Assembly: GCA_001557505.1 (NCBI GenBank)
Contig: LSAX01000004.1
Span: forward strand, 3,596,001 to 3,660,000
Direction: 5' to 3'
Length of the DNA stretch: 64,000 nt
DNA from: Reticulascus tulasneorum
Lineage: Eukaryota; Ascomycota; Sordariomycetes; Glomerellales; Reticulascaceae
Shown here: positions 46,412 through 57,721 of the stretch, piece after piece
Numbering within the stretch: the first letter of the stretch is position 1
Layout of the letters: every line of letters starts with the position of its first letter
Made by a program: the position numbers and the translations under genes
The notes under the pieces: generated by a model
Told to the model about the DNA's origin: nothing
Database searches by the model: none
What the model saw: the letters and a program-made list of their open reading frames with translations, nothing else

Positions 46412-46924
46412 CTACCATGATCCAACACAGTACGGCTTACCATTCTTTTCTGAACAAGTAATAGTTTCCGCACTGCTGATCTTAATCCAGACCCCCTTTG
46501 TCACTTTCTTAGTTTTCACCACCGCCTTCGGGCTCGATGCCGCAGTGGCGATGACAAAGTCCCGGTCCGCAAACGTGACGGCATCAACATCTAGTCGCTT
46601 CGACTTCGTGCAAGTGTTCCCACCCTTGGTTCCTTTGCCCATGGGCAAGTGCGTACACTCGACATTCTTCGACTTTGGCGACGAGCCGATGGCATTGGAG
46701 AAAGAGCCATCGCCGTTATTCCAGTTCAGGATCTGGCAGCACGACTTGCTGCAGGAGCCGTGTGGGTCCGTTGTGTAAAGCATAGTCCATTTGGTCTTAT
46801 TGACCGCTTTGCCGCACATCCAGCAACCGACGCCGCCAATCGAAGCACCTTTGCATTCCGAAGCCAGGACAAAGGTGATGAAGAGGGGAAGAAAAAGTAG
46901 GATTTGATAAGGAAATCGAGTCAT
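46412..46924 (-). CDS. Small secreted cysteine-rich protein, function unknown
   Basis: 170 residues from the ATG at 46924; a GTG 15 nt upstream is not preferred. Residues 1-20 are a signal peptide (MTRFPYQILLFLPLFITFVLAS). The mature protein has nine or so Cys, concentrated in the first half (ECKGASIGGVGCWMCGKAV, then SCSKSCCQILNW), with further Cys in VECTHLP, NTCTK, TCSEK and YCVGSW near the end. It is basic and has no membrane segment or repeat. The pattern CWMC suggests a disulfide-rich or metal-binding fold. I do not recognise a family; it would score as a candidate effector or cell-wall protein. Confidence 0.72.
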   Translation of the reverse strand: MTRFPYQILLFLPLFITFVLASECKGASIGGVGCWMCGKAVNKTKWTMLYTTDPHGSCSKSCCQILNWNNGDGSFSNAIGSSPKSKNVECTHLPMGKGTKGGNTCTKSKRLDVDAVTFADRDFVIATAASSPKAVVKTKKVTKGVWIKISSAETITCSEKNGKPYCVGSW

Positions 46925-47833
46925 GGTGAATACTGACACGACGTGGCCCGCGAGTTAAGTTGAGTGGTTGGTGATGTCTTGCTGAAGAATAGAATACTGA
47001 TGTCGGACTGGTGCTGGGCACTAGATGTTCAGCATGGTTAGCGGTGCAAATAGCTATCCCGTGGTGTATGGCTTACAGTACTGCGTAATAATATACGTTT
47101 GGAAGATGTGAAAATAGGCTTCAGATGATTGTTAAACATACCTATTCTGAGGACTTGACTGTTCTTATGCAATTTGCCTACAGACCATGGATGGTAGTGC
47201 TAAAAGTGACGCGTATAAAGTCCTACCAGCTGTATGGGACTCATCTCCAGCGCTGTTGGCAAGAAGACACACTATAATTTCCTGGTAAAACCAGCCCTAA
47301 TTAGAACCTGGCCTGTAAGGAGTCTAGCAGGCATCTTTGGATATTATTAGCATCACGGCATGTGGTGCGCCGCTAATTAGGGGCGAAATCACCCAGTCGC
47401 TCTGCTAACGAATGATGTTGCAGTAATTCACAATGCCCCAATTTAGCCACAAGACCTCCTGCTTTTTGATTAGCTGCGCTTACAATGTTCTACTTTCTCC
47501 CCCTAGACTACGATTCAGCCCCAGCCTCTAAAAATGGCAGCAAGCAAACAAAAAAACGCTGCCTCATATCGCGGGGGGCCAACATCTGGAACCTGATGTT
47601 GGCAGAGGAGAGATGTTGAAGCCGACTCAACAAACACCTCGCTTACTCGACTGAGGCGAAGGTCACAACGACTTGAGTTGCAGCAAAGACGGGGAAATTG
47701 CACAATCGCATTGGGGAGGTGTGATGGTCTGTCTCAAAGAGGATTGCCGTGCCTCCCTCGGAAATACCCTCTACGTGAAGCCGCAATTCATTTCAAGCAG
47801 AATTGATTCCCACAACTCAGGCACTCTGGTTGG
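46925..47833. other. Intergenic region, no gene seen
   Basis: About 0.9 kb upstream of the cysteine-rich secreted protein. No coding frame is supported. Confidence 0.5.
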
Positions 47834-49175
47834 TCATTCATCTTGGACCTTCGCAATAATCTTCTTCGCAGCCTTGCCAGATTCAAGGTCCTGGATTCCT
47901 TCGATTACCTTCTCCCAGCCAATGCCATCGACCAACTGATACTCGACAGGCTTGATAGAGCCAGCCGCTAGGTGGCCCTCCAGTGTTGGGATCCACCCGC
48001 CTATGTCCTTTGTGACTACGGATCCGACTGGGTCGTCGAAACGGCCAATCAGACCTAGGCGGGCACGGTATTCATTGATCGATGAGGGAGTGTTCCATGG
48101 CGACCTGAGAGGCCAGTTAGTGACGCTTTCACCTCGACGCCATGCTTGTCAGAACTTACCAATCATCGACGGAACCCAAATACTTCTTGGGCTCTGTTGA
48201 TGCGGTTTCCAGTGCTTTAATCATGAGTTCATAGCCAAACGTCGAGGTATCAAAGATCCGCGCGAACTTCCCGCCAGTGATCTTCTTGATCTCGGCGATT
48301 TGGTCGTCCAAGGAGGCCCGGTTGTCAAAGGTTGCTGCCGCACCCTGACTGATTGCCGCCTGTGCAAAGCGTAAGTAGTCGGAGCTTTCTAAAGGGTACG
48401 AGCCTAGAAAGGACTTACGGAGGCTTTGGACTTGGAGCTCGAGGCGAGTACCTTGTAACCACAGAGACGGCCCAGCTAGACTGCTTGTTAGTATCTGTGA
48501 GAGTCATACACCTGGCGGTAAACCAACCTGCACCGCGAATTGTCCCACAGTCCCACTACCTCCGAGAACTACGATCCACTCGTCCTTCTCCTTGGCCGTA
48601 GTACCCGGTTCTGGCAAGGTCAGACCTGCTCCGGCTAGGAGACCTAGGGCTGCAGTCTGATACACATGTAAATATGACGAACCGCAGTCTACCTGTCGTC
48701 ACAGCGACGATCACTAGGCATCGGGGCAGCCTACCTTCAATCCCACGCCAATGGTGCAAGCCTCCTCGACCGTGATGTTCGCGCTTTTCTTGAAGATGAT
48801 GTCTTCGTCGACCAGAAATGTCTCTTGGTAGGGGGTATACTTATTCTGCCCTACGCGGCAGCAGCCAAAAACGTAGTCGCCCTTCTTGAGCTTCGTGCAT
48901 CCATCCCCCACTTCGAGAACGATACCACTACCATCAGTGCCTAGGACCGCTGGCCATTCCATCACAAGAACGCCAGTGTGCTGTTGGAACGGCTCCCTAT
49001 GAGGTTGAGGTCGAGTTCTTATGCCAGTATTCCGAATCACTCACATGAGATTGACACCGGCGACCAGGCTCTTGACTAGTGCCTGCTTGGGACCTGGGGT
49101 TGGGCGGGGGAGGTTGTGTACGACGGTGTAGGGCTTGTTAAGCCCCTCAACAATGATTCCAGACTGGGTAGCCAT
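47834..49175 (-). CDS. Zinc-binding-type dehydrogenase / enoyl reductase-like (MDR superfamily)
   Basis: Six exons (49175-49045, 48996-48735, 48656-48528, 48475-48419, 48359-48160, 48104-47834) give 349 residues, the standard MDR length. The N-terminal GroES-like domain has GIIVEGLNKPYTVVHNLP, VLGTDGSGIVLEVGDGCTKLKKGDYVFG and EACTIGVGLKTAALGLL. The nucleotide-binding fold has VVLGGSGTVGQFAVQLGRL and YKVLASSSKSKA. The C-terminus contains GHLAAGSIKPVEYQ and EGIQDLESGKAAKKIIAKV. The structural zinc Cys cluster is absent, so it resembles quinone-oxidoreductase and trans-acting enoyl-reductase members. With no polyketide synthase nearby, a metabolic or detoxifying role is more likely. Confidence 0.88.
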
Positions 49176-49976
49176 CGTGATGCCAATAGCCAACGGACTT
49201 GGATAAAGCAGAGTCTTGGTTAAAAGAATGGGGAGTATTAATGTTGTCGAACTTAAGCCTTGTCACGGATCATCCAAGATAAGAGACGACACATTGAGCC
49301 GCGGGCGCTTGCGTCTCTCAAAGCTGCCTGCATGCAGCCGCTACTTAACACCGCTCCAGCTGAGATCATTGTACCCAGCGCCAATGCTTTAACCCCGTCC
49401 AGCTTTCGTTGTGCATTGAAGTTAGCCTTTGTGTGCTCTATCGATTGGTGGGGATGTTTCGACCCCTCAGAAGGCGGCACAGAGCTGAAGCATCCACATG
49501 CAAGCTAGATAGCTTCGAAAGTCGCGCGTAGGGTACCCGTCCAATGGGATTTTGCATTTCGGGCCATAAACAGTCCGGGGCTGACAGGCCTGGACTTGCT
49601 CAAAGATAACTATCCCTTATCGTGGTGCGAAATTCAGCCTGAGGCTCAGGGTGCGCAAATGGAAACCAAGCAGGCTGAGCTGGCTGCGGGATTCATGATG
49701 AAGTCGAGTGTTGGAATCCAAGAAGCAGAAACAATTTGCGACTCGAATTAAATAACTAATAGCTCTTTTTTTGCTGAATTATCTACATATCCCACTGAGT
49801 ACTATGGCGCTGCATCAGACAACCTAGTCAGCGATACTGCTGGATTGCCGTAGAAGCCCTCTTTCCCGCCTCGGCTCTCTTATGTCTGAGGAAATTGCTT
49901 TCCGGGTGTCTCTAACTGTTTCAACAAATGACCGGTGGGTCATGACAACTCAATCTGATCTTGCCTACAACAGAGA
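49176..49976. other. Intergenic region, no gene seen
   Basis: Upstream DNA of the MDR dehydrogenase and 3' flank of the F-box gene. Open frames on both strands near 49253-49508 overlap and look random. Confidence 0.5.
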
Positions 49977-51608
49977 TCAAGCCCATAATCCATTCTTGGC
50001 CTGTTTTGAATTTGGAAAATACATCTGCAAGCTCGAAAGCAACTGTTGGGGCTGCACAAGTTGAATTCTTTGCGACCAATGCAGGATCCGCACCGAATCG
50101 ACCTGTGGACACGAAAATTCCGGGCGTGGCAATGTCCTGTAGGGCTCTGGTATTGCCGCTCCGACACTGACTTCTATAAGGTTTGGGAGCATCTGGCAAA
50201 AAGCGGCAAGATGAGACAACGGTACATCTTCGTAATACTTCCTGTTGCTGGGGCGAAAAAAGGTGGCAAACGTCGCATGGCCTAGCCATAGCGTCTCCAA
50301 GGCTGGCAGTCCCTCGGCGATGGACCTGTACAGTTCGAGATCTAGATTATCGAGAAAATTGGGCGCTACACTGATTCGGAGAACCCTCAACCTCGGCAGT
50401 GGGAGGAGCATCTTGATGGCCATCCTTAGCTCTGCCGGGTTTACGCGTGGGCAGGGGACTCCCGAATAGTCATTACCCTCGCCGCCTGCCCAAGCCAGCT
50501 CAGTTAAGTTTCGCAATCGGCAGCTGTTATGTGCTGCAAACGTGAGGCCCGATAGCATTTTCCCGCTGGTTGCTTGGGGAAAGACGATATTCAAAACATC
50601 CAGCTCCGGGTTGTCAAGTTCCCCAAAAAAAGCAATGGGTGATCGCCTCGAGCGTTGCGCTGGGTTACCCATGGTTCGAAAGTGAGAAACTCCAACGCAG
50701 TCGCAATCCCAGCTAGGAGCGCCAGAATCTGTGCAAGATCTACAACGCCACTCAGTCGTGAAATCCGTCAGATTCAGCCAGAGGGTCTTGAGAGCAGGTA
50801 GATGCTTCCCCTCCAGGGCTTGGATTTCAGGCGTATACCAGTCATTGGTAAGGCCGATGGTTAGGTGTTCTATCGTCGGCTTCTGGAGGACGTCACGGAG
50901 AATCGAGGTTTCCTCGCGGCGATTTGGCAAAAAGTATCCGCTTGGCTTAGGACGATCGAGTCGTAGATGCTTGAGCGATGCTTGTTGGATCAATTTTCTG
51001 GGAATGTAGCCAGACTCGCCGTCTCGCACGAAGATATATTCAAGATTAGGAGTGTCCTGGAACCCATCCATGATCCTGCGGATCACACTGTCTTCTTGTT
51101 TTTCTTGGAAGAATTTGATATAGATCTTGGTCAGGTGCAGACCTGATATCCCGATAAGCGGCATGAGAAGCTCTTCGATGACATTGTTGACCCGTAGGGA
51201 TTGGAGATTGCGAAAGAGCTCTGACGGCGGTCGTACCTCCGCTATTTCTCCCCATAACTCTTGCCACGACTTCTTGCTCGGCTGTTCCCAGAAGGATTTC
51301 TTGGGGGTTGAAAAACCAGGGGGCAGTTGTATAGCTGCGCTGTCCCTGTCTGCTTCCAACTGGAGATGTCGAACTTTGGAGATGTAGTGATCGAGCCGCT
51401 CAACATCTTCGCTCTGCAGTGGCCGATCCCTTGAATCCGGGGGAAGGCAAGGCACTAGCACCTTGAAGGATGTTATTGTCTTCCAGAGTTCATCGGTCGA
51501 GATATCGAAGAAGAATGTAGCGGTACGGGCGAGCTGAGCAAGATCTCGGCGCTCCAGATACTCAAAGATCAACTTTTGGATATCGTCGATATACCACGCT
51601 GGATGCAT
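49977..51608 (-). CDS. F-box-like protein with leucine-rich C-terminal region
   Basis: 543 residues in one exon from the ATG at 51608. The first 45 residues (WYIDDIQKLIFEYLERRDLAQLARTATFFFD) match the F-box pattern of an Ile/Leu-rich helix followed by DLAxLART. The rest is an irregular leucine-rich array of the kind seen in fungal F-box proteins: LRHL and LEYIFVRDGE segments, EHLTIGLTNDW, LPALKTLWLNLTDF and LPALETLWLGHATF. Such proteins recruit substrates to SCF ubiquitin ligases through Skp1. The substrate is unknown. The gene is divergent from the small charged protein at 52506. Confidence 0.8.
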   Translation of the reverse strand: MHPAWYIDDIQKLIFEYLERRDLAQLARTATFFFDISTDELWKTITSFKVLVPCLPPDSRDRPLQSEDVERLDHYISKVRHLQLEADRDSAAIQLPPGFSTPKKSFWEQPSKKSWQELWGEIAEVRPPSELFRNLQSLRVNNVIEELLMPLIGISGLHLTKIYIKFFQEKQEDSVIRRIMDGFQDTPNLEYIFVRDGESGYIPRKLIQQASLKHLRLDRPKPSGYFLPNRREETSILRDVLQKPTIEHLTIGLTNDWYTPEIQALEGKHLPALKTLWLNLTDFTTEWRCRSCTDSGAPSWDCDCVGVSHFRTMGNPAQRSRRSPIAFFGELDNPELDVLNIVFPQATSGKMLSGLTFAAHNSCRLRNLTELAWAGGEGNDYSGVPCPRVNPAELRMAIKMLLPLPRLRVLRISVAPNFLDNLDLELYRSIAEGLPALETLWLGHATFATFFRPSNRKYYEDVPLSHLAAFCQMLPNLIEVSVGAAIPEPYRTLPRPEFSCPQVDSVRILHWSQRIQLVQPQQLLSSLQMYFPNSKQAKNGLWA

Positions 51609-52505
51609 CTTGTCAAATTTGACTCAAACGAATGATGATGTGTCCAGGAACAGGGAGATGCGCTTCTTTGGTAGAGTATGGTCGTGTGAGTCATGTATGT
51701 GCTTCTTTGTTGTTAAAGGGGGGACTTGGTGGGGTAAAACACTCGCACTAGGTAATTAGTTCTAGTTGGATTAAAGGCGTGTAATAGTGGGACTGAGATA
51801 GCATTCGCAATCTCCAAGTCCGTAATCTGTAGGACACACCAACCCCATCTCTCCGCCGTAATCTTGAAAAGTTATAGAAGTTCAATAGAGATTCTGGTCA
51901 TACTAGCCCATTGCTTGGCTAATTCACAGAAGATGCAGGTTGGTTTCTTGATAGAACCAAACAATCATAACGGTCCCTTCATTGCCATCTCGACAGTGAA
52001 ATTGCGGTCCGGTCGGTGTGTGGGCTTAGTGATTCGCAGGATTTGATGGGTGAGCTAAGAAGTAGTTCATCCCTCAAAAGAGGTCTTGAATGAGGAGTAG
52101 GCATGTAGATACCTGGCTGTCGGTTCGTTTAGATAAAGTGAATATGCATGGTGATCTGCTCAATATGTCATGCTGCAGCAGATCTTGCGGCACAGTCGTG
52201 GCTTTGGCCACGCCCGACCAAAATCGAAAAACACTGGCTATATGGTTTGTGTAACCATATAGAAGGATTCTAAGATCCTGTGCTTCCAGGGTATCTCCCT
52301 TGAATATATATATGAGAGATGCAATCCAGCATCGCCAGTCTTCGCACCTGGCAACAGACTCAACCGATTCCTCAAAGACACACTGCACAGCGGTAACGAT
52401 AGTTCATATCATATTCAAACCTATACATCGCTTAACTGTACAAAACCCTCTACACGACTACTCCAATATCACTCCAAAGCACATCACCCAGCAACCCATC
52501 TCGCA
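51609..52505. other. Divergent promoter region with inverted repeats
   Basis: About 0.9 kb lies between the F-box gene and the small charged protein. It contains a hairpin (CGTGGC / GCCACG at 52197-52212) and the 10-bp inverted repeat at 52238-52262. No gene is supported. Confidence 0.5.
52238..52262. promoter_or_regulatory. Perfect inverted repeat, 10-bp arms
   Basis: CTATATGGTT and AACCATATAG are exact reverse complements separated by five bases. Each arm carries a CCATAT half like that of a CArG box (CC-A/T6-GG) read by MADS-box factors. It lies about 245 bp upstream of the ATG at 52506. Confidence 0.6.
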
Positions 52506-52775
52506 ATGGATGTGTTCCCGTTGACGTACGGAAGCGAAGCAAAGGGTGGTTGGCCAAAACACCGAGGCCCTCGACCTGAATTCGTTCCCGGACCTGCAGA
52601 CTGGAAGGCGGAAAAGAAAGCCAAGAAGGAGCAGGAGAAACACGCCAGACAGTTAGAGAGAGACAATGAGAAGCTTGCTAAGAAGGCCCAAAGGGAGAAA
52701 GAAAGAGAAGCAAAGGCGGAAACCACTCCAAAATGGGTCTTAAAACTAGGAGACATGATTCCAAATGGCTTCTAA
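52506..52775 (+). CDS. Small Lys/Glu-rich helical protein, function unknown
   Basis: 89 residues from a good ATG. After a short leader with WPKHRGPRPEFVPGPADW, residues about 33-72 are one long charged helix of Lys, Glu, Ala and Arg (KKAKKEQEKHARQLERDNEK and on), likely a coiled coil or single alpha-helix. It ends with WVLKLGDMIPNGF. There is no signal peptide. The high charge could mean chance, but the Trp and Pro segments on either side are unlike random frame. I do not recognise the protein. Confidence 0.55.
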   Translation: MDVFPLTYGSEAKGGWPKHRGPRPEFVPGPADWKAEKKAKKEQEKHARQLERDNEKLAKKAQREKEREAKAETTPKWVLKLGDMIPNGF

Positions 52776-53868
52776 GGAAGCACTTGGGGAGGTCTTTCGT
52801 GCCTTCGTTGCCAGAGATATGGCCAGTGAGGAGTATTGGTTGGAATATTACACCCCTCCTTGGGCGCGAGGATGACGCATGTATACAAATTTGATATCAA
52901 TTGTACTGGAGTTAAGATCCGAACCACGCCATGCAAGAGGCCCGGAGAGAATGACCGAGACCTGCAAGTGATGTATGGTCCGCCAAAGTACTGGTGACTA
53001 CGCGTGTAGAAATAACCGGCTGGCTATGGCAAGGCGTGGGTGCCCACATGACGTAAACGTAATAGGGCTGTGCTGGCAGCTGTGCCACTCAGCTCGCAGA
53101 GGTGCGACAATCAATGCCCTGCGCCTTTCCAGTTGCGGCGCCCAGCGATCCCCTTAGCGTGGCGATCGATCCATCAAGAGCCTGGAGCACTAAATCGCGG
53201 GGGGTTTTTTTTTTCTCAACCTGGAGGGGATCCAGGTAATTACCTTTTGCTTCAGCCACCTGGATCCCCACCATTTTCCACCATTCCCGGATTCGTCACG
53301 CATCGAAACGCATTCGTTCGCTGCCTCAGCAATGGGATGGCACGATGGCTAGGCGAATGGTTCTACTAGTAGTATTACCCAGTGGGCAGAGAATCGTGCG
53401 GCAGGCCATGGATCTTGCTAACCGAGCGCTGATCTTCTCCACGACTGCCGGTCCGACCACTGTCGAAGAGCAACGACTGGCGCTAGAAGGATTCCAGAAG
53501 CCACCTCGCTGGGCGTTATCCAAGGCTTACTTGCGTTTGCAATACGCGTATAAGTTGGCGATCGGCGGGCCACCTCAACGTCATTTTCGTCATTAGCTAT
53601 CTTATAAAGATAGCCAGCCTCTTCCCGTACCATCTCCTCTCCGTCATCGCTCATATCCAAGAACTACAAACAACCTCCAAGAAACTACTTTATAAACAAT
53701 CCTACAACATCAAAGAAGGATAATCAACTTAGAATACCACACCAGTTGCACAAACTCTTCACTGAGAGTTGAACACAACATTTTACAAGATATTCTCGGC
53801 GGCATTAAGGATAGCCTGAGGACTCTTTACTTTTCTGCATCTCGTCCACGCACGACCAAACGCCCACC
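52776..53868. other. Intergenic region, no gene called
   Basis: Two frames overlap here (plus 53345-53596, 83 residues with an ATG; minus 53418-53660), neither with recognisable content. A T-run lies at about 53206-53214. The last 200 bp are probably the promoter and leader of the Gly-rich protein. Confidence 0.45.
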
Positions 53869-54156
53869 ATGTGCATCCCTTTCAGATCACGCTCGAAGCA
53901 GCAGTACTACAGTCAGCCTGCTTACGGAAACTTCGCTCCTCGCCCCGCCATGGCTCAGAATAACTATTACAAGAGTAACAGGCGGCAATATGGCGGAGGG
54001 CACTATGGTGGAGGGCATCATGGTGGAGGGCACCATAGTGGTGGAGGATGGTTCGGAGGCGGTGGATGGGGAGGTGATGGAGGCGGATGGGGAGGTGACG
54101 GAGGAGGAGGAGGAGGTGGTGGTGGTGATGGCGGTGGCGGTGGAGGAGGGTGCTGA
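53869..54156 (+). CDS. Small Gly/His-rich protein with terminal cysteines
   Basis: 95 residues from an ATG in good context (CCACCATGTG). It begins MCIPFRSRSKQQYYSQPAYG and then becomes a nearly pure Gly/His/Trp tract: GGGHYGGGHHGGGHHSGGG, then GGWGGDGGGWGGDGG, ending in poly-Gly and a last Cys. There are only two Cys, at residue 2 and at the very end. The Cys2 position is suited to lipidation such as palmitoylation. The His-rich repeats could bind metal ions. No signal peptide is present. It may be a stress- or wall-associated protein, but no function is known to me. Confidence 0.65.
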   Translation: MCIPFRSRSKQQYYSQPAYGNFAPRPAMAQNNYYKSNRRQYGGGHYGGGHHGGGHHSGGGWFGGGGWGGDGGGWGGDGGGGGGGGGDGGGGGGGC

Positions 54157-55670
54157 AGATTGAGCGGACGCAATTAAAAATCCTGTGATATATTATATGT
54201 ACGATAGTAGTGACGCTGATATCCCACAATCATTTCCATTTCCATGATTACTCGCAGACCTGCAAGCCGATCTCCTCGACCTCGTGTCCGACCTCCATGC
54301 AGAGACATCCAAACTATTCTTATGACTACGTGGCCGAAGTAGCCAGATATGTGCCATGTCATGCACTGAGACTACAGAGCCTCAAATAAGACTTGCTACG
54401 CTTCAGAAAAGTGAGATGGCATGAATTTGCTAAATTCTGTCTACAGTACTCAGAGCGTTGGTTGAATAGTTCGGCGTTGGCGGGATCTCACGTTTCCATA
54501 AGGTACACAAAGTTTGACAAGTAATCCGGCAATCCACGTACTCGGTCTGACCACTACGTAAACAATTATACGTCACAGCACGGCATATAAGGAACGATCG
54601 GAGCAGGAAGTAGACTATGAGACTCCATGTCAGCTATGTTCTAATTTTACTTCTATAACGAACCTCAGCACTCATGGCTCTGTTGTGAACAGTGTGAGGT
54701 TCCACGCGGCTTGAGATGCGACGACACAGCCGCACTCCAAATAGGAGTGAGTTGCTGAAGGGCGGCAACTCGCTGAAGCTATGGCCGGTCTTGTGATCCT
54801 GGTAATTAGCGGTTAACATGGCTATGCGCGGATGTATGCAGCCCGGCAACCCCTTTACCCAGGGCTTCACAACGAATGCTGCCAGAATCATGGGACAGTA
54901 AGTTTTGCCATGAAAGGCTAGAAATCTACCGGGCTCTAGCGATTGGATCATCCCAAGTTACCACCTCAGACGAACCTTGCCCAATCTAGAAGCGCCACAC
55001 TTCAAGGCATAAAATAAACCCCCAGCAAGACACCCGCTTCTCCGCCGACAAGAACTGTTACAGCCGCCCCCATGCGACCCACAGAGGCAGCCCGAGAAAT
55101 GGCTCGCAGCCGGTCAATTGCAGCCACTCGGTCCACCTAGGCCATGTTAGGGGCAAGTTCGAAACCTGGGGTCTGCCAGACTTATTTTCGGAGCGGGCTT
55201 TAATCGAAAACCCTGTCGGCCGACTGTGCAGTGGTTACCGAATAAGCTTCGCGCGATGAACCTTAATCGCAACAGCATGGTCAATTTGAAGAGCATTCGC
55301 CTGAGTTTTCAAGGCGGCGCAGCCAGCGAGAAGGACTAAGTCAATTTCCTGAAGTTTCATGATCGGATTTCGTTGTTCATGCCAGAAAGAGGGAATTCGC
55401 GATACTGCCTGGTGGTACGATGAAGTAGGAAACGGTGTCTTGCCTCGTTCAAACATTTAAAGCTGCCCCAATCCCCATCTCATTAGTTTAAACCATCCCC
55501 AGTCATCAGGCAGAAATACTACTCGAACTCACATAACCGCATCCTTAGCATCTCTCTTTTGCACATCTTGTACGGAGAATATCTTGACAGACTTGAACAC
55601 AGTCACCATCTCCCCAATCTTCCAAACCACTTTCATTTCCAACTACAACCAAAACAACCCGTTCTCCAAA
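54157..55670. other. 1.5-kb intergenic region, no gene called
   Basis: Small minus-strand frames at 54634-54951 and 55235-55456 have no recognisable content. No repeat or RNA gene was seen. Confidence 0.45.
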
Positions 55671-56572
55671 ATGAAGCACTGCAACGTACGACTCCTCGCA
55701 TCATGCTTGATGCTGGGATCAGCAATTTCCAGCCCACTATCACCGGACGCTACGTAAGTTGCTCTGTCGGTAGCCACTTGAGGACAGGAGGAAACTAACA
55801 TGGCATCAGGAGCATCAAAAAGAGAGATCCTATTTCCCTGTGCGAAGCCGCTTCTAACTGTGAGGTTTGGGACGCTCCTTACGGCAAGAGTATCCGATTC
55901 AAGAGAGGAATGGAGCCTGGAACAGCCCACTATAACGCAACAGTCGATAAACGTACAATCAAAAGGGAAGAAAAGCTTGCCGGTCCGGGGTCTACTTGCC
56001 ATCTCGCCATGGGCAAGAACGTCATAAACTACGGTGCCATCAACCCATTTGATGTCCTCAAAACTCTGTACGACCCATGCCAAGAAACCTTTTGCAGCGA
56101 GGTTCCCTACAAGATTGCCACTGCATATGTCATTCCCGAGACCGCTGGTGGCTACTCTGGCACCAGAAAGGAGGACTCAAATCTTATCGTTCACGCCAGT
56201 GGGCAGTACAACGGGTTCGATAAACGAGAGGCGTTGATCACCGGGATAAAGAAGATGTCGGAGAGCCGGCAAGGGTGGGTCGAGAAGTCGTGGGAGCAGA
56301 GTCAATTCCAGTTTGATAACTCGGGTGGTCATATCAGCATCATTTCGAGTGGGTCGCAGTGGGAAGGCAGCCAGGTTGATACCTTCAACGTCAACCGTTT
56401 TGATGCGGATGACAACCTGGCTGATTTCATCAACGTCTTCATTGAACTGGAGGAAGGAGAAAAGACGGAAGCCGGCTGTGGCCCTGCCCTGGACGCAGTC
56501 AAGGACGTGCTCGGCATAGTTGCACCCCTCTTGACTCCTCTCCTTGGTGCTCTATCGGCGGCCTGCGCCTAA
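55671..56572 (+). CDS. Secreted pro-protein with several dibasic sites, function unknown
   Basis: Two exons (55671-55753 and 55810-56572) give 281 residues. Exon 1 is a signal peptide (MKHCNVRLLASCLMLGSAIS). The next 60 residues hold several Kex2-type sites (IKKR, FKR, VDKR, IKR), so the protein is probably cut from a pro-form. The mature domain contains GSTCHLAMGKNVINYGAINP, DPCQETFCSEVPYKIATAYV, and VHASGQYNGFDKREALITG, then HISIISSGSQWEGSQVDTFN and a C-terminal hydrophobic helix with AGCGPALDAVKDVLGIVAPLL. Five or more Cys residues suggest disulfides. I do not recognise the family. Confidence 0.75.
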
Positions 56573-57721
56573 GCAGAGAATCAGGGTGAAATGTAGCAGC
56601 ATGCAGCCTCTCAGCAACTAGATGTTGCACCGTTTGCAGAAAAAAGAGGGGGGACATGGTGCAAGTGTGAGGCGCAATTGGTCACATCGGGGTTTCTCGT
56701 CATTGGGATACATCATTGGGCGCTTAGATATCTGGCATAGCATAAGCCTGCCAAGCCTACCGTACTACCCAGCGACACTGACTCCTCGGGTCTTTTCTAG
56801 AGTACGAAATTTCCATACAAGGGCAGACTGGGTGTGAAAAGAGGGAATTGCACCCTAAAATAGCTATATGAGTTAACAATAGATTTCAGACAGAATCGTG
56901 AAGGTTCTTTTTGACCAACTTATTTTCATCGAAGTGACGATATATCAAAGGCGACCAGCTCTCAGTAGATCAGTCAGTCTAGGCTGGCTATGCATGGCGT
57001 GATGACCGCTGTTTGATGAATTGCACAAGACAGTTTCCTGATATCCTAAAGTGGCACATTCGACATGTATCAGCCAACTCATACAGCAAAGGGCCGTTGC
57101 CGCAATTTTCCTGCCTCGAAGTCAGTAACGTTTGCGTCATCAACTGGGAACCAGAAGCTCAAAGAGAACACATAGGTTTTCCTGTTATTGTCATGGAGAG
57201 AATGACTGACGCAGTACCACACTTTCGTAGTTGTATGTTCTCGATTTTTCGAGGGCGTCCGAAATGCGGATGCAAAGGGACTATGTGGCTTCTGAAGCAC
57301 GAACCTACATGAACAGTATGAGAAATTACGCTTCATGGACGGCATGCCGGCACCTCCAAATAAAATCTGTTTCTTTTTTGCCCTGATGGATAGGGCCTCT
57401 CATGAATCAAATGCCGACCTAAGTATGGGACCAGCCTGTCCGGTTTAGAGTCCGGCAATGTTAAGAGATCACGGCTAAATTTACCATGCGCCAGATCGGC
57501 GTAGTTCTCACAACCCCTCAGCCCTCCAACGGTAGCAAGTAGCAGTAGTCTATACATCCGCACTATTTGCAAGTGCCACAATTCTTTAAGCTGCAAACGT
57601 AGGTCAAAAGTGCCGGGCTGGGCAAAACTTGGGATCCCCGCCTTTTCCCGCTCTGTCTTGTATAAAATGAAACGACAATCTCGATGCCCCTACCACAAGA
57701 CTTAACGAGGGAGGAAACAGC
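56573..57721. other. Intergenic region, no gene called
   Basis: About 1.1 kb without a supported gene; its last 60 bp hold the TATA box of the DUF8021 gene. Confidence 0.5.
57661..57667 (+). promoter_or_regulatory. TATA box of the DUF8021 gene
   Basis: TATAAAA lies 55 bp upstream of the ATG at 57722, a normal spacing for a short fungal 5' leader. Confidence 0.6.

Noticed and set aside
53345..53660. Two overlapping small frames (83 residues plus, 80 residues minus)
   Set aside because: No recognisable motifs, and the two compete for the same DNA; composition fits chance.
55235..55456. 73-residue minus-strand frame with ATG
   Set aside because: No supporting motif, signal peptide or neighbour logic.
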